A stretch of DNA of 44,627 bases, taken from NCBI GenBank assembly GCA_963770485.1, contig CAVYPX010000010.1, positions 1 to 44,627 of the forward strand. The letters are read 5' to 3'. Of this stretch, positions 26,866 to 35,897 are shown one piece after another; position 1 is the first letter of the stretch, and every line of letters starts with the position of its first letter. Under the pieces are notes generated by a model that was not told the DNA's origin, did no database searches, and saw only the letters and a list, made by a program, of their open reading frames with translations. The position numbers and the translations under genes were made by a program. The DNA is from CAVVEC01 sp963770485. GTDB taxonomy: Bacteria; Acidobacteriota; Terriglobia; Terriglobales; Acidobacteriaceae.

Positions 26866-27603
26866 ATGCCTGCTGAACGTCTGCAGAAAATCATCGCCGC
26901 CGCCGGAATCGCCTCGCGCCGCAGAGCCGAAGAATTGATTACCGGCGGGCTGGTGTCAGTAAATGGACAGGTCGTCACTGAACTGGGCACTAAAGCTGAT
27001 CCCGACCATGATCACATTCGTGTCAACGGAAAGCTGCTGCATGGCCTGGAGCGCCGCATTTACCTGCTGATGAACAAGCCTAAAGGATACGTCACCACTC
27101 TTCGCGATCCCGAACACCGCCCGACAGTGATGGATCTGCTGCGCGGGGTGGGAGCGCGCGTATATCCTGTCGGACGCCTCGATTACGCCAGCGAAGGTCT
27201 GCTCCTACTGACCAACGACGGCGAACTCGCCAACAACTTGATGAAAGCCGCAGCGCACGTACCCAAAACCTACATGGTGAAGGTAGCGGGTACGCCGCCG
27301 GCCGAGGGCCTAGCTAAACTGCGGGAAGGCATTTTTATTGCTTCCGATCGTGGAAGAAGGGTCAAGACAGCCCCAGCCAAGATCCGGGTAATCCGCGAGT
27401 CCGCTAACCCCTGGTATGAAGTTACTTTAATCGAAGGCAAGAACCGCCAGATACGGCGCATGTTCGAGGAGATCGGCCATCACGTGGAAAAGATCAAGCG
27501 AGTGCGCTACGGTCCACTTGAGTTGGATGTGCATCCCGGCGAATTCCGAAAACTGCAGCCCGAGGAGATAGCAAAGCTGAAATCCATAGCCAAAAGCTCA
27601 TAG
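26866..27603 (+). CDS. rluB: 23S rRNA pseudouridine synthase, RluB type
   Basis: 245 residues. N-terminal S4 RNA-binding domain (ERLQKIIAAAGIASRRRAEE, residues 1-60). Catalytic domain with LLMNKPKGYVTT, GRLDYASEGLLLLTNDG (catalytic Asp106) and GKNRQIRRMFEEIGHHVEK. It converts a uridine of 23S rRNA (position 2605 in E. coli) to pseudouridine. Location after scpA-scpB is a common arrangement. Confidence 0.94.
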   Translation: MPAERLQKIIAAAGIASRRRAEELITGGLVSVNGQVVTELGTKADPDHDHIRVNGKLLHGLERRIYLLMNKPKGYVTTLRDPEHRPTVMDLLRGVGARVYPVGRLDYASEGLLLLTNDGELANNLMKAAAHVPKTYMVKVAGTPPAEGLAKLREGIFIASDRGRRVKTAPAKIRVIRESANPWYEVTLIEGKNRQIRRMFEEIGHHVEKIKRVRYGPLELDVHPGEFRKLQPEEIAKLKSIAKSS

Positions 27604-27745
27604 CGCTGGGTACATCGTCGATGAAACTGACCTGTAGGATCACGTCTGGCCGCTTGAGGAAATCGTGCTGTTAAAGAACTAATTATCCCCTCAGCTATCT
27701 TTTCTGGGATGAGTGTAAATGGGCGACTGTTCCCGACATGAACAT

Positions 27746-27765
27746 CGCGGACAAGAATGTCCGCG
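27746..27765. repeat. REP-like hairpin
   Basis: CGCGGACA, loop AGAA, TGTCCGCG, followed by CCACACG. Same layout as the hairpin at 13875-13894. Confidence 0.5.
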
Positions 27766-27792
27766 CCACACGAGTTGCGAATTATAGGATAT

Positions 27793-27818
27793 GCGGGTGC
27801 GCGAGGAAGCGCACCCGC
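27793..27818 (-). terminator. Hairpin downstream of the 27828 gene
   Basis: GCGGGTGCGC and GCGCACCCGC form a 10-bp stem around GAGGAA, beginning 10 bases beyond the stop of the leftward gene. The U run is poor (CCTATAATT), so it is a weak intrinsic terminator or an RNA 3'-end stabiliser. It also lies 190 bases after rluB. Confidence 0.45.
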
Positions 27819-27827
27819 TGCAGATGC

Positions 27828-28613
27828 TTACGCCTGCTTTTGCATGGTGAAGGACGTTTTGGTGTTACGTTCTTTGTCGTCAATGACGGCGTTGATTGAT
27901 TTCCCGTCTTTCGAAACGGTCATGCGGAACACGCTGACGATCTTGCCATCGCGTTTATCGGTTTCTTCGATCGTGTCTTTGCCGATTTTCCGGACCGTAA
28001 CCATCGTTTTCCCAGGGTCGCCCTGAATCGGATATTCCTTGCCATCGAACATCGCATCATAGCTTTGGCCGGTGGGGTTTGACATCTTCAGTCCCTTGTC
28101 CGTGGCCTGCAACGTAATGGTCAGGCCATTCTTGGAGACGTCAGAGACTTTCTGCGCTCTCCACGATCCGGAGACCGCATGAGAACCGGACGCACCCTTG
28201 CTTACGCGAGTCATCATGACTTCCCCAGTGACGGGTTCGGTATTGCCTTGCGTCTGGTCGCTGAACTTTTGGCTCAGGCTGTTGCCATCGGACGAGACCT
28301 TATCGGTTTCTGTATAGACGGTCTTGCCATCCTTCTTGTCAACGATCTCAATCGTGGAGGCGTCGACAACTTTGACGCTGGCGGTGTCGAAATAGTGAGA
28401 GCCGGCCACTTTCTGATCGGTGCCATCAGCTTTTATATCCACCTTGGGGACGCACGTTGGGCATTTGTACATGCCTGTCTCCACAGCGTAGACCTCAGGT
28501 TTCGAGGGAAGCTGGGCGGTGTTCAAATTCGTGACCCAGGTCCCGTCAAATGGGCTTTGCGCAAACAACAGGACCGGCAGGAACAACATGAGAGCCAGCA
28601 ACAGCTTTTTCAT
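27828..28613 (-). CDS. Exported protein of unknown function with repeated beta motifs
   Basis: 261 residues. Start ATG 28613 has AGGAGAGG upstream and begins a signal peptide (LLLALMLFLPVLLFAQ). The mature part starts SPFDGTWVTNLNTAQLPSKP and has a CPTCVP pair of Cys. Two similar halves with alternating charged strands (TIEIVDKKDGKTVYTETDKV; DTIEETDKRDGKIVSVF) suggest a lipocalin- or calycin-like beta barrel. No named family is certain. It is divergent from the polysaccharide operon. Confidence 0.75.
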   Translation of the reverse strand: MKKLLLALMLFLPVLLFAQSPFDGTWVTNLNTAQLPSKPEVYAVETGMYKCPTCVPKVDIKADGTDQKVAGSHYFDTASVKVVDASTIEIVDKKDGKTVYTETDKVSSDGNSLSQKFSDQTQGNTEPVTGEVMMTRVSKGASGSHAVSGSWRAQKVSDVSKNGLTITLQATDKGLKMSNPTGQSYDAMFDGKEYPIQGDPGKTMVTVRKIGKDTIEETDKRDGKIVSVFRMTVSKDGKSINAVIDDKERNTKTSFTMQKQA

Positions 28614-28999
28614 AAGCCTCTCCTTTTCTGTGTGAGATTCTCGGCAGCCCGGCAGGAAGGAATTGGATCCGGGCAACTCTGTAGCGTGTCGGGATTTGCC
28701 GATTGCGGAAATTGTAGCACCGTCCAGAGGCGATGGCGCGGGATTCGCTGCGGTGGCCGCCGTTGACGGCACACGCTGGGCAAAGAAGTTTTTGTCCTTC
28801 TAGCGCTTTCCCTTTGAGCCGGTTTGATGTAGGGTTAAGGGCTAGATTAGGAGTTCTCACTCCCCAGTGTTCTATGTCCTAACTAGCTGAAAATAGAGGC
28901 CAGAACCTGCGCTGCACTTCTTGCCTCAGAAACGCTTGGAATAGCCGGAGCTATGGGCAGAGGGTTCATGCGGCGACATTGAGGGATACGCACGGAAGG
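28614..28999. other. Divergent intergenic region before the polysaccharide operon
   Basis: It should hold the promoters for both directions. I see an extended -10 for the leftward gene (28711-28719) but only a weak rightward candidate (TTGATG 28824-28829 with ATTAGG 28846-28851). No sigma-54 type -24/-12 pair (GG-N10-GC) was found. Confidence 0.4.
28711..28719 (-). promoter_or_regulatory. Extended -10 promoter for the leftward 28613 gene
   Basis: On the minus strand TGC is followed directly by TACAAT, an extended -10 element, about 98 bases before the ATG. No -35 hexamer is evident. Confidence 0.4.
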
Positions 29000-29614
29000 A
29001 TGAAACCGAAGATCGCAATCGCGGCAATTGCACTGTTGGCGACGACCGCGGGAGTGCAAGCGCAGGGTGCCAGCAGTGGAAAAGACAAGCCTGCGATGAC
29101 AGCGACGCAGTCGGCGAATCCGCCGGCATCGGTGGCGAGTCCGGGCTACGTGATCGGCGCCGATGACATGCTGCTGGTCTCGGTATGGAAAGAGCCGGAT
29201 CTGACTACCACCTTGCCGGTTCGCCCCGACGGCAACATTTCCCTGCCTTTGCTGAACGACGTTCCGGCGGCGGGGTTGACGCCGATGCAACTGGCCGCCT
29301 CCATCACGGAGAAGCTGAGGAAATACGTCGCCGATCCGCGGGTCACGGTGGTGGTGACCCAGATCAACAGCCAGAAAGTTTTTGTTACCGGCGAAGTGCT
29401 GCATACGGGAGCGATCCAATTGCTGCCCAACATGACCGTGCTGCAAGCGCTGGCCGACGCAGGTTTCACGCAGTTTGCGAACTTGAAAGGCATCTACGTG
29501 CTGCGCATGGAGAATGGCAAAGAACAACGGATTCCGGCCAATTACAAGCGATTGGTGAAAGGACAAGCCGCGAACATCACGCTGAAGCCCGGAGATACGA
29601 TTGTTGTTCCCTGA
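29000..29614 (+). CDS. Polysaccharide export outer-membrane protein (Wza-like)
   Basis: 204 residues from ATG 29000; a TTG at 28979 is the alternative. Signal peptide IAIAAIALLATTAGVQAQG. It contains the Poly_export domain (GYVIGADDMLLVSVWKEPDL, VRPDGNISLPLLNDVPAAGL, LRKYVADPRVTVVV) and one SLBB domain (VFVTGEVLHTGAIQL, TVLQALADAGF) ending LKPGDTIVVP. It has no lipobox Cys and no C-terminal membrane helix, so it is a short export protein. First gene of the polysaccharide operon. Confidence 0.9.
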   Translation: MKPKIAIAAIALLATTAGVQAQGASSGKDKPAMTATQSANPPASVASPGYVIGADDMLLVSVWKEPDLTTTLPVRPDGNISLPLLNDVPAAGLTPMQLAASITEKLRKYVADPRVTVVVTQINSQKVFVTGEVLHTGAIQLLPNMTVLQALADAGFTQFANLKGIYVLRMENGKEQRIPANYKRLVKGQAANITLKPGDTIVVP

Positions 29615-29618
29615 AAGA

Positions 29619-31055
29619 ATGACGATGAAGAGACGTTCATCCATCTGGACGGCGATGTTTCTGATCCTGGCGCTAGGAACAGGGTGGGCGCAAGGCAGTG
29701 GCAGCAGCCAGTCCTCGAGCGCGCCGTCGGATCAGGAGAATCAGCCGGGACCGCCATCCACCAGCGAGAATCCACCGATTTCCGGGCTTGATCAGCCATC
29801 GCTCGAGGTGCCAATGCCGGCGCGCAGTTTTCTGATTCCGGGCATCCATGTAAGCGAAGCAGCCGATTCGAACCTGGGCGAAACCACCACGGGGTCTTCA
29901 GTGCAGGGAGTCACGCGCCTGATGGGGAGCATGATGTTCCAGAAGATCGGGAGCCGCTCCATGACGGCTTTGGATTACATCGGAGGCGGGGAGTTTTATT
30001 CCGGTTATGCCGCGGGCAGCGATCAGGTGCAGCAGTTCGATGGTGAAGAGAGGATTCTCTGGAACAAAGGTCAACTGACGGCGCGGGATCAGTTCAGCTA
30101 TCTGCCGGAAGGCGAGTTCGGATTCGGCGTGTACGGCGAGTCGGGAGCGTACAGCCAAGGCCTGGCTGGAATCGGCTACATCGGCGGGGGGATTGGCGCT
30201 GGTGTGGGAGGCCTGTTCGGCCCAGGACAATTCGGGACGCTGGGGCAGGAGCCTCGAATCAATAATCTGGCTACAGTGGACATTGATCAGGCCTTGACGC
30301 CACGGTCAGGCATCACGCTGGCAGGTGGTTACGGAATCGTGCGATTTATGGACAACACCGCCGGCTTTATCGACAGCAACCAGGTTTCTGCGGAGGCGGC
30401 TTATGACTACCAGTTGAGCCGCAAGAACCAGATCGCATTTCTATACGGATTTCAGGACTTTCGCTATCCGAACTTTGCGGGAACTACGTACACCACTCAT
30501 TTGACGCAGGTATTGTTCGGGCATCGCATTTCCGGGCGCATGGACTTGATTGTTGGCGCCGGCCCGGAAATCACGGTGGTAAACAGTCCGCTGTTCGGTG
30601 GGACCACGCAAAGCGTTACCGCGAGCGCGCAAGCCGGTCTGCGTTACCGGTTCCCGAAAACCTCGCTAGGAATTTTCTACAGCCGATTTAATACCAGCGG
30701 TTCGGGCTATTTTCTGGGGGCAACCAGTGATGTGGTGCGCGTCTCGGCCTCGCGCCCGCTGGGCCGGCTATGGACTGGCGGCATCGATATAGGCTGGGCT
30801 GACAACAGCCGAATACAGGCGGGTGTGCTGGGACTGTTGCCGGCGACGACAACGGGATTTCAATACTGGTATGCGGGCGCCGTCGCCCGCCGGGAATTGA
30901 GTCATCATTTCAGCTTTTTCGTGAGTTATCAGTTCAACGATCTTTCGTTTAGTGGTGCGTCGTGTGTTACGCCGATTGCGTGCAACCAGGCGGCCCAGCG
31001 GCACGTGGCGGCGGTGGGCCTGGATTGGCATCCGCATCCCATCCGGCTCGATTGA
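29619..31055 (+). CDS. Outer-membrane beta-barrel protein of the polysaccharide locus
   Basis: 478 residues from ATG 29619. Signal peptide MFLILALGTGWAQ. After a Ser/Pro/Gln-rich linker (residues 30-80) the rest alternates amphipathic strands with Gly/Tyr/aromatic ends (MTALDYIGGGEFYSGYAAGS, GITLAGGYGIVRFMDN, TSLGIFYSRFNTSGSGYF) and ends with VAAVGLDWHPHPIRLD. This fits a 14- to 16-stranded barrel of the kind found next to Wza-like proteins in exopolysaccharide loci. It may form the outer-membrane exit. It starts 4 bases after the export gene. Confidence 0.78.
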   Translation: MTMKRRSSIWTAMFLILALGTGWAQGSGSSQSSSAPSDQENQPGPPSTSENPPISGLDQPSLEVPMPARSFLIPGIHVSEAADSNLGETTTGSSVQGVTRLMGSMMFQKIGSRSMTALDYIGGGEFYSGYAAGSDQVQQFDGEERILWNKGQLTARDQFSYLPEGEFGFGVYGESGAYSQGLAGIGYIGGGIGAGVGGLFGPGQFGTLGQEPRINNLATVDIDQALTPRSGITLAGGYGIVRFMDNTAGFIDSNQVSAEAAYDYQLSRKNQIAFLYGFQDFRYPNFAGTTYTTHLTQVLFGHRISGRMDLIVGAGPEITVVNSPLFGGTTQSVTASAQAGLRYRFPKTSLGIFYSRFNTSGSGYFLGATSDVVRVSASRPLGRLWTGGIDIGWADNSRIQAGVLGLLPATTTGFQYWYAGAVARRELSHHFSFFVSYQFNDLSFSGASCVTPIACNQAAQRHVAAVGLDWHPHPIRLD

Positions 31056-31098
31056 TTGTTAGCGGGGCCGGCGTGAGTAAAGGGAACAGGAATTTGGC

Positions 31099-32640
31099 AT
31101 GATTCAAAATCGCGAATTGACGATGGACGATTATCTGGCGATGTTGCGCCGGCGCCGGAAGGCGATTCTCATACCCGTGCTGCTGGCGCCGCTGGCTGGA
31201 TTCCTCATCTCCTTCGCGTTCACGCCCAAGTACACGTCACAGTCGCTGATCCTGGTGGAAACTCAGAAAGTTCCGGAAGGTTATGTGCAGCCGGTGGTGA
31301 CGGAAGACCTTACGCAGCGCATTGCCACCATGCAGCAGCAAGTGCTCAGCCAGAACAAGCTGCAGGCCATGATTGACAAGCTGGGTTTGGCGAGGGGCCG
31401 GAACATAGATGATGTGATGGACGAAATCCGCAAGAATTTTTCCATTGAGAGCGTGGAACCTGATATTTCGGCCTCGCGGAAACACAAGCCGGGGCAGAAC
31501 GATATCCCGGGGTTCTATCTCAATTACACGGCGGATAACGCTCGCTTGGCGCAGCAGGTGTGCGCCGAACTCACCTCAATGTTGTTGGTCGAAAATCTGG
31601 AGATGCGCACGCAAACGGCGCAGAGCACGACGGAGTTTTTGTCGCGGCAACTGGATCAGGCCAAGCAAGCGCTGGACGATCAGGACAAGAAACTGGCGGT
31701 TTTCAAAAAGCAGTATCTGGGGCAGTTGCCGGGCGACGAAGATAACAATCTGCGGCTACTTACTGGGTTGAACACGCAACTCGATGCCTACACGCAGGCG
31801 CTGAATCGCGCCCAGCAGGATAAGGCGTACACGCAATCCTTGCTGGCGCAGCAATTGGCTACATGGAAAGCGTCGCAGACCTCCATGAACCCGGAGACCT
31901 TGCAGAAGCAGTTAGCCGACTTGCAGGCCCAGTTGCTCAGCCTGCAAGCCCGCTATACCGACGATCATCCCGATGTGGTCAAGACCAAGAGCGATATTGC
32001 GGAAGTGAAGCGCAAGATCCAGGAAATGAACTCGGCTGCGCCGCAGAATGCCGATATCAATCAGAAGGAAACCACGAACGAGCCCCCGGAAATCCGGCAG
32101 TTGCGATTGCAGGTTCATCAGTATGATGAGGCCATTGCGCAGGCGACGCGCGAACAGAAGCGCTTGCAGGAGCAGATTGACCGGTATCAGAGCCGGATCG
32201 CGCTCAGCCCCGGCGTGGAAGAGCAGTACAAGCGACTGACGCGGGACTACGAAACCGCGCAGAAATTTTACAACGACTTGCTGGCCAAGAAAAGCGAATC
32301 GGAGATGCAGACCGACATGGAGCGCCGGCAACAGGGCGAACAAATGAGTTTGCTGAATCCGGCCAATTTGCCGGACGCGCCGAGCTTTCCCAACCGAATG
32401 TTATTTGCCGGCGGCGGCCTGGGCGCGGGAGCGGCATTCGGGCTAGTGCTGGCGTTCTGGGTGGAGATGCGTGACAAGGCGCTGCGGACTGAACAAGACG
32501 TAGTAGCGGTTTTGGACTTGCCAGTGTTAGTTTCGATGCCCTGGATCAATGAAGAAAAAGCGGGCAGGAATGGCAACAAGAAACCGCCAGGCAAGTCGAA
32601 GGTGCCGAGCGAAGAAAAAAAGGAAGCAGTCGAGGTTTAG
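31099..32640 (+). CDS. Polysaccharide chain-length determinant (Wzz/GumC family)
   Basis: 513 residues. Wzz domain at residues 5-100 with first membrane helix 21-41 (AILIPVLLAPLAGFLISFAF) and second near 433-453 (LFAGGGLGAGAAFGLVLAFW), preceded by the Pro-rich PDAPSFPNRM. The periplasmic part is a long coiled coil (LDQAKQALDDQDKKLAVFKK, REQKRLQEQIDRYQSRIALS). The cytoplasmic tail is short and Lys/Glu rich and lacks a kinase domain; the kinase is a separate gene at 33606. Confidence 0.9.
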   Translation: MIQNRELTMDDYLAMLRRRRKAILIPVLLAPLAGFLISFAFTPKYTSQSLILVETQKVPEGYVQPVVTEDLTQRIATMQQQVLSQNKLQAMIDKLGLARGRNIDDVMDEIRKNFSIESVEPDISASRKHKPGQNDIPGFYLNYTADNARLAQQVCAELTSMLLVENLEMRTQTAQSTTEFLSRQLDQAKQALDDQDKKLAVFKKQYLGQLPGDEDNNLRLLTGLNTQLDAYTQALNRAQQDKAYTQSLLAQQLATWKASQTSMNPETLQKQLADLQAQLLSLQARYTDDHPDVVKTKSDIAEVKRKIQEMNSAAPQNADINQKETTNEPPEIRQLRLQVHQYDEAIAQATREQKRLQEQIDRYQSRIALSPGVEEQYKRLTRDYETAQKFYNDLLAKKSESEMQTDMERRQQGEQMSLLNPANLPDAPSFPNRMLFAGGGLGAGAAFGLVLAFWVEMRDKALRTEQDVVAVLDLPVLVSMPWINEEKAGRNGNKKPPGKSKVPSEEKKEAVEV

Positions 32641-32646
32641 CGCTGA

Positions 32647-33609
32647 ATGTACAAGGAATTTTTCGGACTACGCGCCAATCCGTTTAACGTCAACCCGGAC
32701 CCGCGCTTTCTATTTCTGACGCGGCATACCGAGGAGGCTTTGGCGTGTCTTACTTACGGCATCCAGAGCCGCAAGGGGTTCGTGTTGCTGACCGGCGAGG
32801 TGGGGACGGGCAAGACCACGCTGATCAACAAGCTAATGGAGTGGCTGCGTTTGCAGCAAGTGGCGACCGCGTTCATTTTTAATTCCTGCATGAACGTGCC
32901 GCAGTTCCTCGACTACATGATGGCGGATTTCGGAATTTCCGTAGAGTCGAGATCGAAGAGTCAAATTCTGCTGCGCTTATATGGATGGCTGTTGGATCGG
33001 TACCGGGCGGGTGAGACTGCGGTACTGATCGTGGATGAGGCGCAGAACCTCTCCGATGAAGTGTTGGAAGAGATTCGGCTGATGACGAATCTCGAGACCT
33101 TCACCGAAAAGTTGCTGCAGATCGTGCTGGTGGGCCAACCGGAACTGGAATACAAGCTGAAACAGCCCCATCTGCGCCAGTTGCGCCAGCGGTTGACGCT
33201 AAGGGCCAAGACCCACGCGCTGGCGCTGGAGGAGACGAAGGCATACGTGGCGCAACGGCTGCGCATCGCCGGATCGAATGGACAGCCGATATTCGATTCG
33301 GAGGCGTTGGCCGCCATCCACCGCTACGCCTACGGAATTCCGCGCGTGGTGAACCTGATCTGCGAACACTGCCTGGTAAGCGCGTTTGTAGACGGGCAAA
33401 AAGTGATCACCAGCAATGTGGTGGAAGCGGTGGCTCGCGACTTCGAATTGGATGATGCCAGTATTTCCGCAGCGATGGCGACGCCGACGACGGCGCCAAA
33501 CGGCTCCGCGGCGAAGCTCGATCTGGTCGCAACCCTGAAATCTCTGGCGACGCTTGCCGATCGCTTGCGCGATACGGAACCGGACCTCCCCAAGGAAAGA
33601 AAATTATGA
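32647..33609 (+). CDS. ExeA/XrtA-associated AAA ATPase
   Basis: 320 residues. It begins MYKEFFGLRANPFNVNPDPR, the hallmark of the ATPase found beside EpsB-type transferases (TIGR03015). Walker A GEVGTGKT is at 50-57 and Walker B AVLIVDEAQNL ends with D130/E131; the sensor segment LRQLRQRLTLRAKT follows. It probably energises or coordinates secretion or assembly at the inner membrane. It overlaps the kinase gene by four bases (ATGA). Confidence 0.9.
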   Translation: MYKEFFGLRANPFNVNPDPRFLFLTRHTEEALACLTYGIQSRKGFVLLTGEVGTGKTTLINKLMEWLRLQQVATAFIFNSCMNVPQFLDYMMADFGISVESRSKSQILLRLYGWLLDRYRAGETAVLIVDEAQNLSDEVLEEIRLMTNLETFTEKLLQIVLVGQPELEYKLKQPHLRQLRQRLTLRAKTHALALEETKAYVAQRLRIAGSNGQPIFDSEALAAIHRYAYGIPRVVNLICEHCLVSAFVDGQKVITSNVVEAVARDFELDDASISAAMATPTTAPNGSAAKLDLVATLKSLATLADRLRDTEPDLPKERKL

Positions 33610-34520
33610 GCCGGATTCACGAGGCCCTGAAACGGGCGGAACAGGAGCGAGCCGCGGCGCAGGGGGCTAACGCCGGGCCCCTGCCCGTTGGAGCGCCCTT
33701 GGCTGCCTCGGGATCGCCCGGGGCATCCGGCACAGTTGCTTCCGATATGCCGTCTTTCGCCGGGGCGTTTACATCCGAATCTCTGCTGGCTCGGTGCGGT
33801 CGGGGGAACTGGGCGCCAGACACCAAAACCATGCTGTTTTTTAATTCCGATGAGCATGCCTACGGCACGGAGGAGTTTCGCACGCTAAGGTCGCGGCTTT
33901 ACCAGATTCGCGAGAAAGATCCGGTGAAGAAGATACTGGTTACCAGTGCGCTGCCCAAGGAGGGAAAGACGTTCGTGGCGGCGAACTTGGCGCAGGTGCT
34001 GGTGCGTCAGCACGGGCGGCGGGTTCTGCTGATTGACGCCGATTTGCGCGCTGCGCGTCTGCATGTGACGTTGGGGACGGCGGCCGCACCCGGCCTTGCG
34101 GAATATCTTCTGGGCGAACTCGATGAATTTGGAGTTATGCAGAGGGGTGTAATGGAAAATCTGTTCTTCGTCCCCTCGGGCCGCAAAATCTCGAATCCGG
34201 CTGAACTGGTCGCCAATGGCCGACTGAAGGTTTTGCTCAATCGGGTGGAAGCGCTGTTTGACTGGATCGTCATTGATTCTCCCCCCGCTGTGCCTGTGTC
34301 CGATGCGCAGTTGCTGGCCGGCTACTGCGATGGCGTGCTGATGGTGGTGCGCTCCCACGCGACTCCGTATGACGTTGCGCGCAAGGCTTGCCAGGAATTC
34401 AACGACCGGCACATGATCGGTGTCGTCTTGAACGGCGTCAACTCCGACTCGTCGCCTTACAGCGAGTATTACTACGGAACTTACGGCAAGCCCAATGGGA
34501 ACGAGCAAGTCCAGAGGTAG
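33606..34520 (+). CDS. Cytoplasmic BY-type tyrosine kinase (CpsD/BceF-like)
   Basis: 304 residues. A linker of 75 residues precedes the P-loop domain. Walker A SALPKEGKT (114-122, Lys121), Walker A' LLIDADLR (141-148) and Walker B WIVIDSPP (220-227) are all present. A Tyr cluster at the C-terminus (YSEYYYGTYG, residues 285-294) is the autophosphorylation tail. It should pair with the separate Wzz-like protein to control polymer length by cycles of phosphorylation. Architecture is split as in Gram-positive CpsC/CpsD. Confidence 0.9.
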   Translation: MSRIHEALKRAEQERAAAQGANAGPLPVGAPLAASGSPGASGTVASDMPSFAGAFTSESLLARCGRGNWAPDTKTMLFFNSDEHAYGTEEFRTLRSRLYQIREKDPVKKILVTSALPKEGKTFVAANLAQVLVRQHGRRVLLIDADLRAARLHVTLGTAAAPGLAEYLLGELDEFGVMQRGVMENLFFVPSGRKISNPAELVANGRLKVLLNRVEALFDWIVIDSPPAVPVSDAQLLAGYCDGVLMVVRSHATPYDVARKACQEFNDRHMIGVVLNGVNSDSSPYSEYYYGTYGKPNGNEQVQR

Positions 34521-34523
34521 AGT

Positions 34524-35897
34524 GTGATCCGGCTGTTCAATGTTTACTATCCGATTCGGACGCTAGTCCTGCTGGCGGGCGAGGCGCTGGTGGTCTCCAC
34601 CTCATTCCTGCTGGGGATGGTACTGCAATATCGTGGTGACAGCTATCTAGTACTCAATTACGAGTACGGATATTTCAATATCCTGGCGGTGACGTTGGTG
34701 GTGTTATTGTTTTCACACTGGTTTGACCTGTACGATCCCCGCCACTTCAACGAAAAGGGGGAACTTTACTTCCGATTGCTGCTGGTGCCCGGCATTTTGG
34801 CCCTGCTTCTGGCGGCTGTCGGATATGTATTCCCGCGCTATCTGCTGGGGAATAACGCGGCCGTCACGGGGTTGCTGATACTGACTCTGGCGCTGTTCGG
34901 TTGGCGCGTGGCGTATGCCTGGTTAGTGCAACGGCCGTATCTGCGGGAGAGAGTCTACGTCGTCGGCACGGGAGAGCGCGCCCAGCGGTTGGTGAACGGT
35001 TTGCGCACGCGACCCGAACTCGGTATTGAGGTAATGGGCTGGAGCGGCAATGTGGAAGGCGCGGTGACTCGCGATTCGATGGCCTCGCACTTGATGGAAC
35101 TGACCAAACAGCGAAGCATTCACCGCGTGATTGTCGCCATGCCGGACCGGAGAGGACATCTTCCGGTTCAGGAATTGCTGCAGCTTCGACTGGCGGGCAT
35201 CAAGGTCGAGGAAGCCACATCATGGCTGGAAAAGATGTCGGGCAGAATCGAAGTGGAGCAACTCTACCCGAGCTGGCTGGTTTTCGCGGATGGATTCCGC
35301 TTCAGCGCCAGCGTGATGTTTGTAAGGCGGCTGTTCTGGCTGCTGGCCTCGGCTGTGCTCCTGTTGGTGGTTCTGCCTCTGATTCCGCTGGTGATTCTGG
35401 CGATCAAACTAAGTTCACCGGGTCCGGTACTCTACCGTCAAAAGCGGGTAGGCCGGCGCGGAGTGACATTCTATTGCTACAAATTCCGCACCATGCGCGA
35501 GGATGCGGAAGCCGATACCGGTCCAACCTGGGCGGACGATGATGATCCGCGCATCACTCGCGTTGGCCGCGTGCTTCGCGCTACCCGCTTAGACGAAATT
35601 CCGCAGTTGTGGTGCGTTCTCAAGGGCGATATGGCCTTCGTGGGGCCGCGTCCGGAGCGGCCTGAGTTCGTCGAATGGCTGACACAGCAAATTCCCTACT
35701 ATCCGGTGCGCCACGCGGTGCGGCCCGGAATTACGGGTTGGGCGCAAATTCACTACAAGTACGGCAACACGGTGGAGGATGCCAAGCAAAAGCTGCAATA
35801 CGATTTGTTCTACATCAAGAACGCTTCGCTGGGGCTGGATCTGCTCATCATGTTTCAAACCATCAAGATTGTGCTGCTCGGCCGAGGTGCACAATGA
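34524..35897 (+). CDS. Priming undecaprenyl-phosphate sugar phosphotransferase (EpsB/WcaJ type)
   Basis: 457 residues from GTG 34524. Four N-terminal membrane helices, a CoA-binding-like central domain (ERVYVVGTGERAQRLVNGLR), a fifth helix near residue 285 and the bacterial sugar transferase domain with KLSSPGPVLYRQKRVGRRG, CYKFRTMREDAE, LRATRLDEIPQLWCVLKGDM, FVGPRPERPEFVE and RPGITGWAQI. It attaches the first sugar-1-phosphate to the lipid carrier. The layout matches TIGR03013 (EpsB) enzymes that occur with the ATPase at 32647. Confidence 0.93.
   Translation: MIRLFNVYYPIRTLVLLAGEALVVSTSFLLGMVLQYRGDSYLVLNYEYGYFNILAVTLVVLLFSHWFDLYDPRHFNEKGELYFRLLLVPGILALLLAAVGYVFPRYLLGNNAAVTGLLILTLALFGWRVAYAWLVQRPYLRERVYVVGTGERAQRLVNGLRTRPELGIEVMGWSGNVEGAVTRDSMASHLMELTKQRSIHRVIVAMPDRRGHLPVQELLQLRLAGIKVEEATSWLEKMSGRIEVEQLYPSWLVFADGFRFSASVMFVRRLFWLLASAVLLLVVLPLIPLVILAIKLSSPGPVLYRQKRVGRRGVTFYCYKFRTMREDAEADTGPTWADDDDPRITRVGRVLRATRLDEIPQLWCVLKGDMAFVGPRPERPEFVEWLTQQIPYYPVRHAVRPGITGWAQIHYKYGNTVEDAKQKLQYDLFYIKNASLGLDLLIMFQTIKIVLLGRGAQ

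Noticed and set aside
28614..28999. Sigma-54 promoter for the polysaccharide operon
   Set aside because: No GG-N10-GC pair with TGGCAC/TTGC character was found despite the activator in the window.
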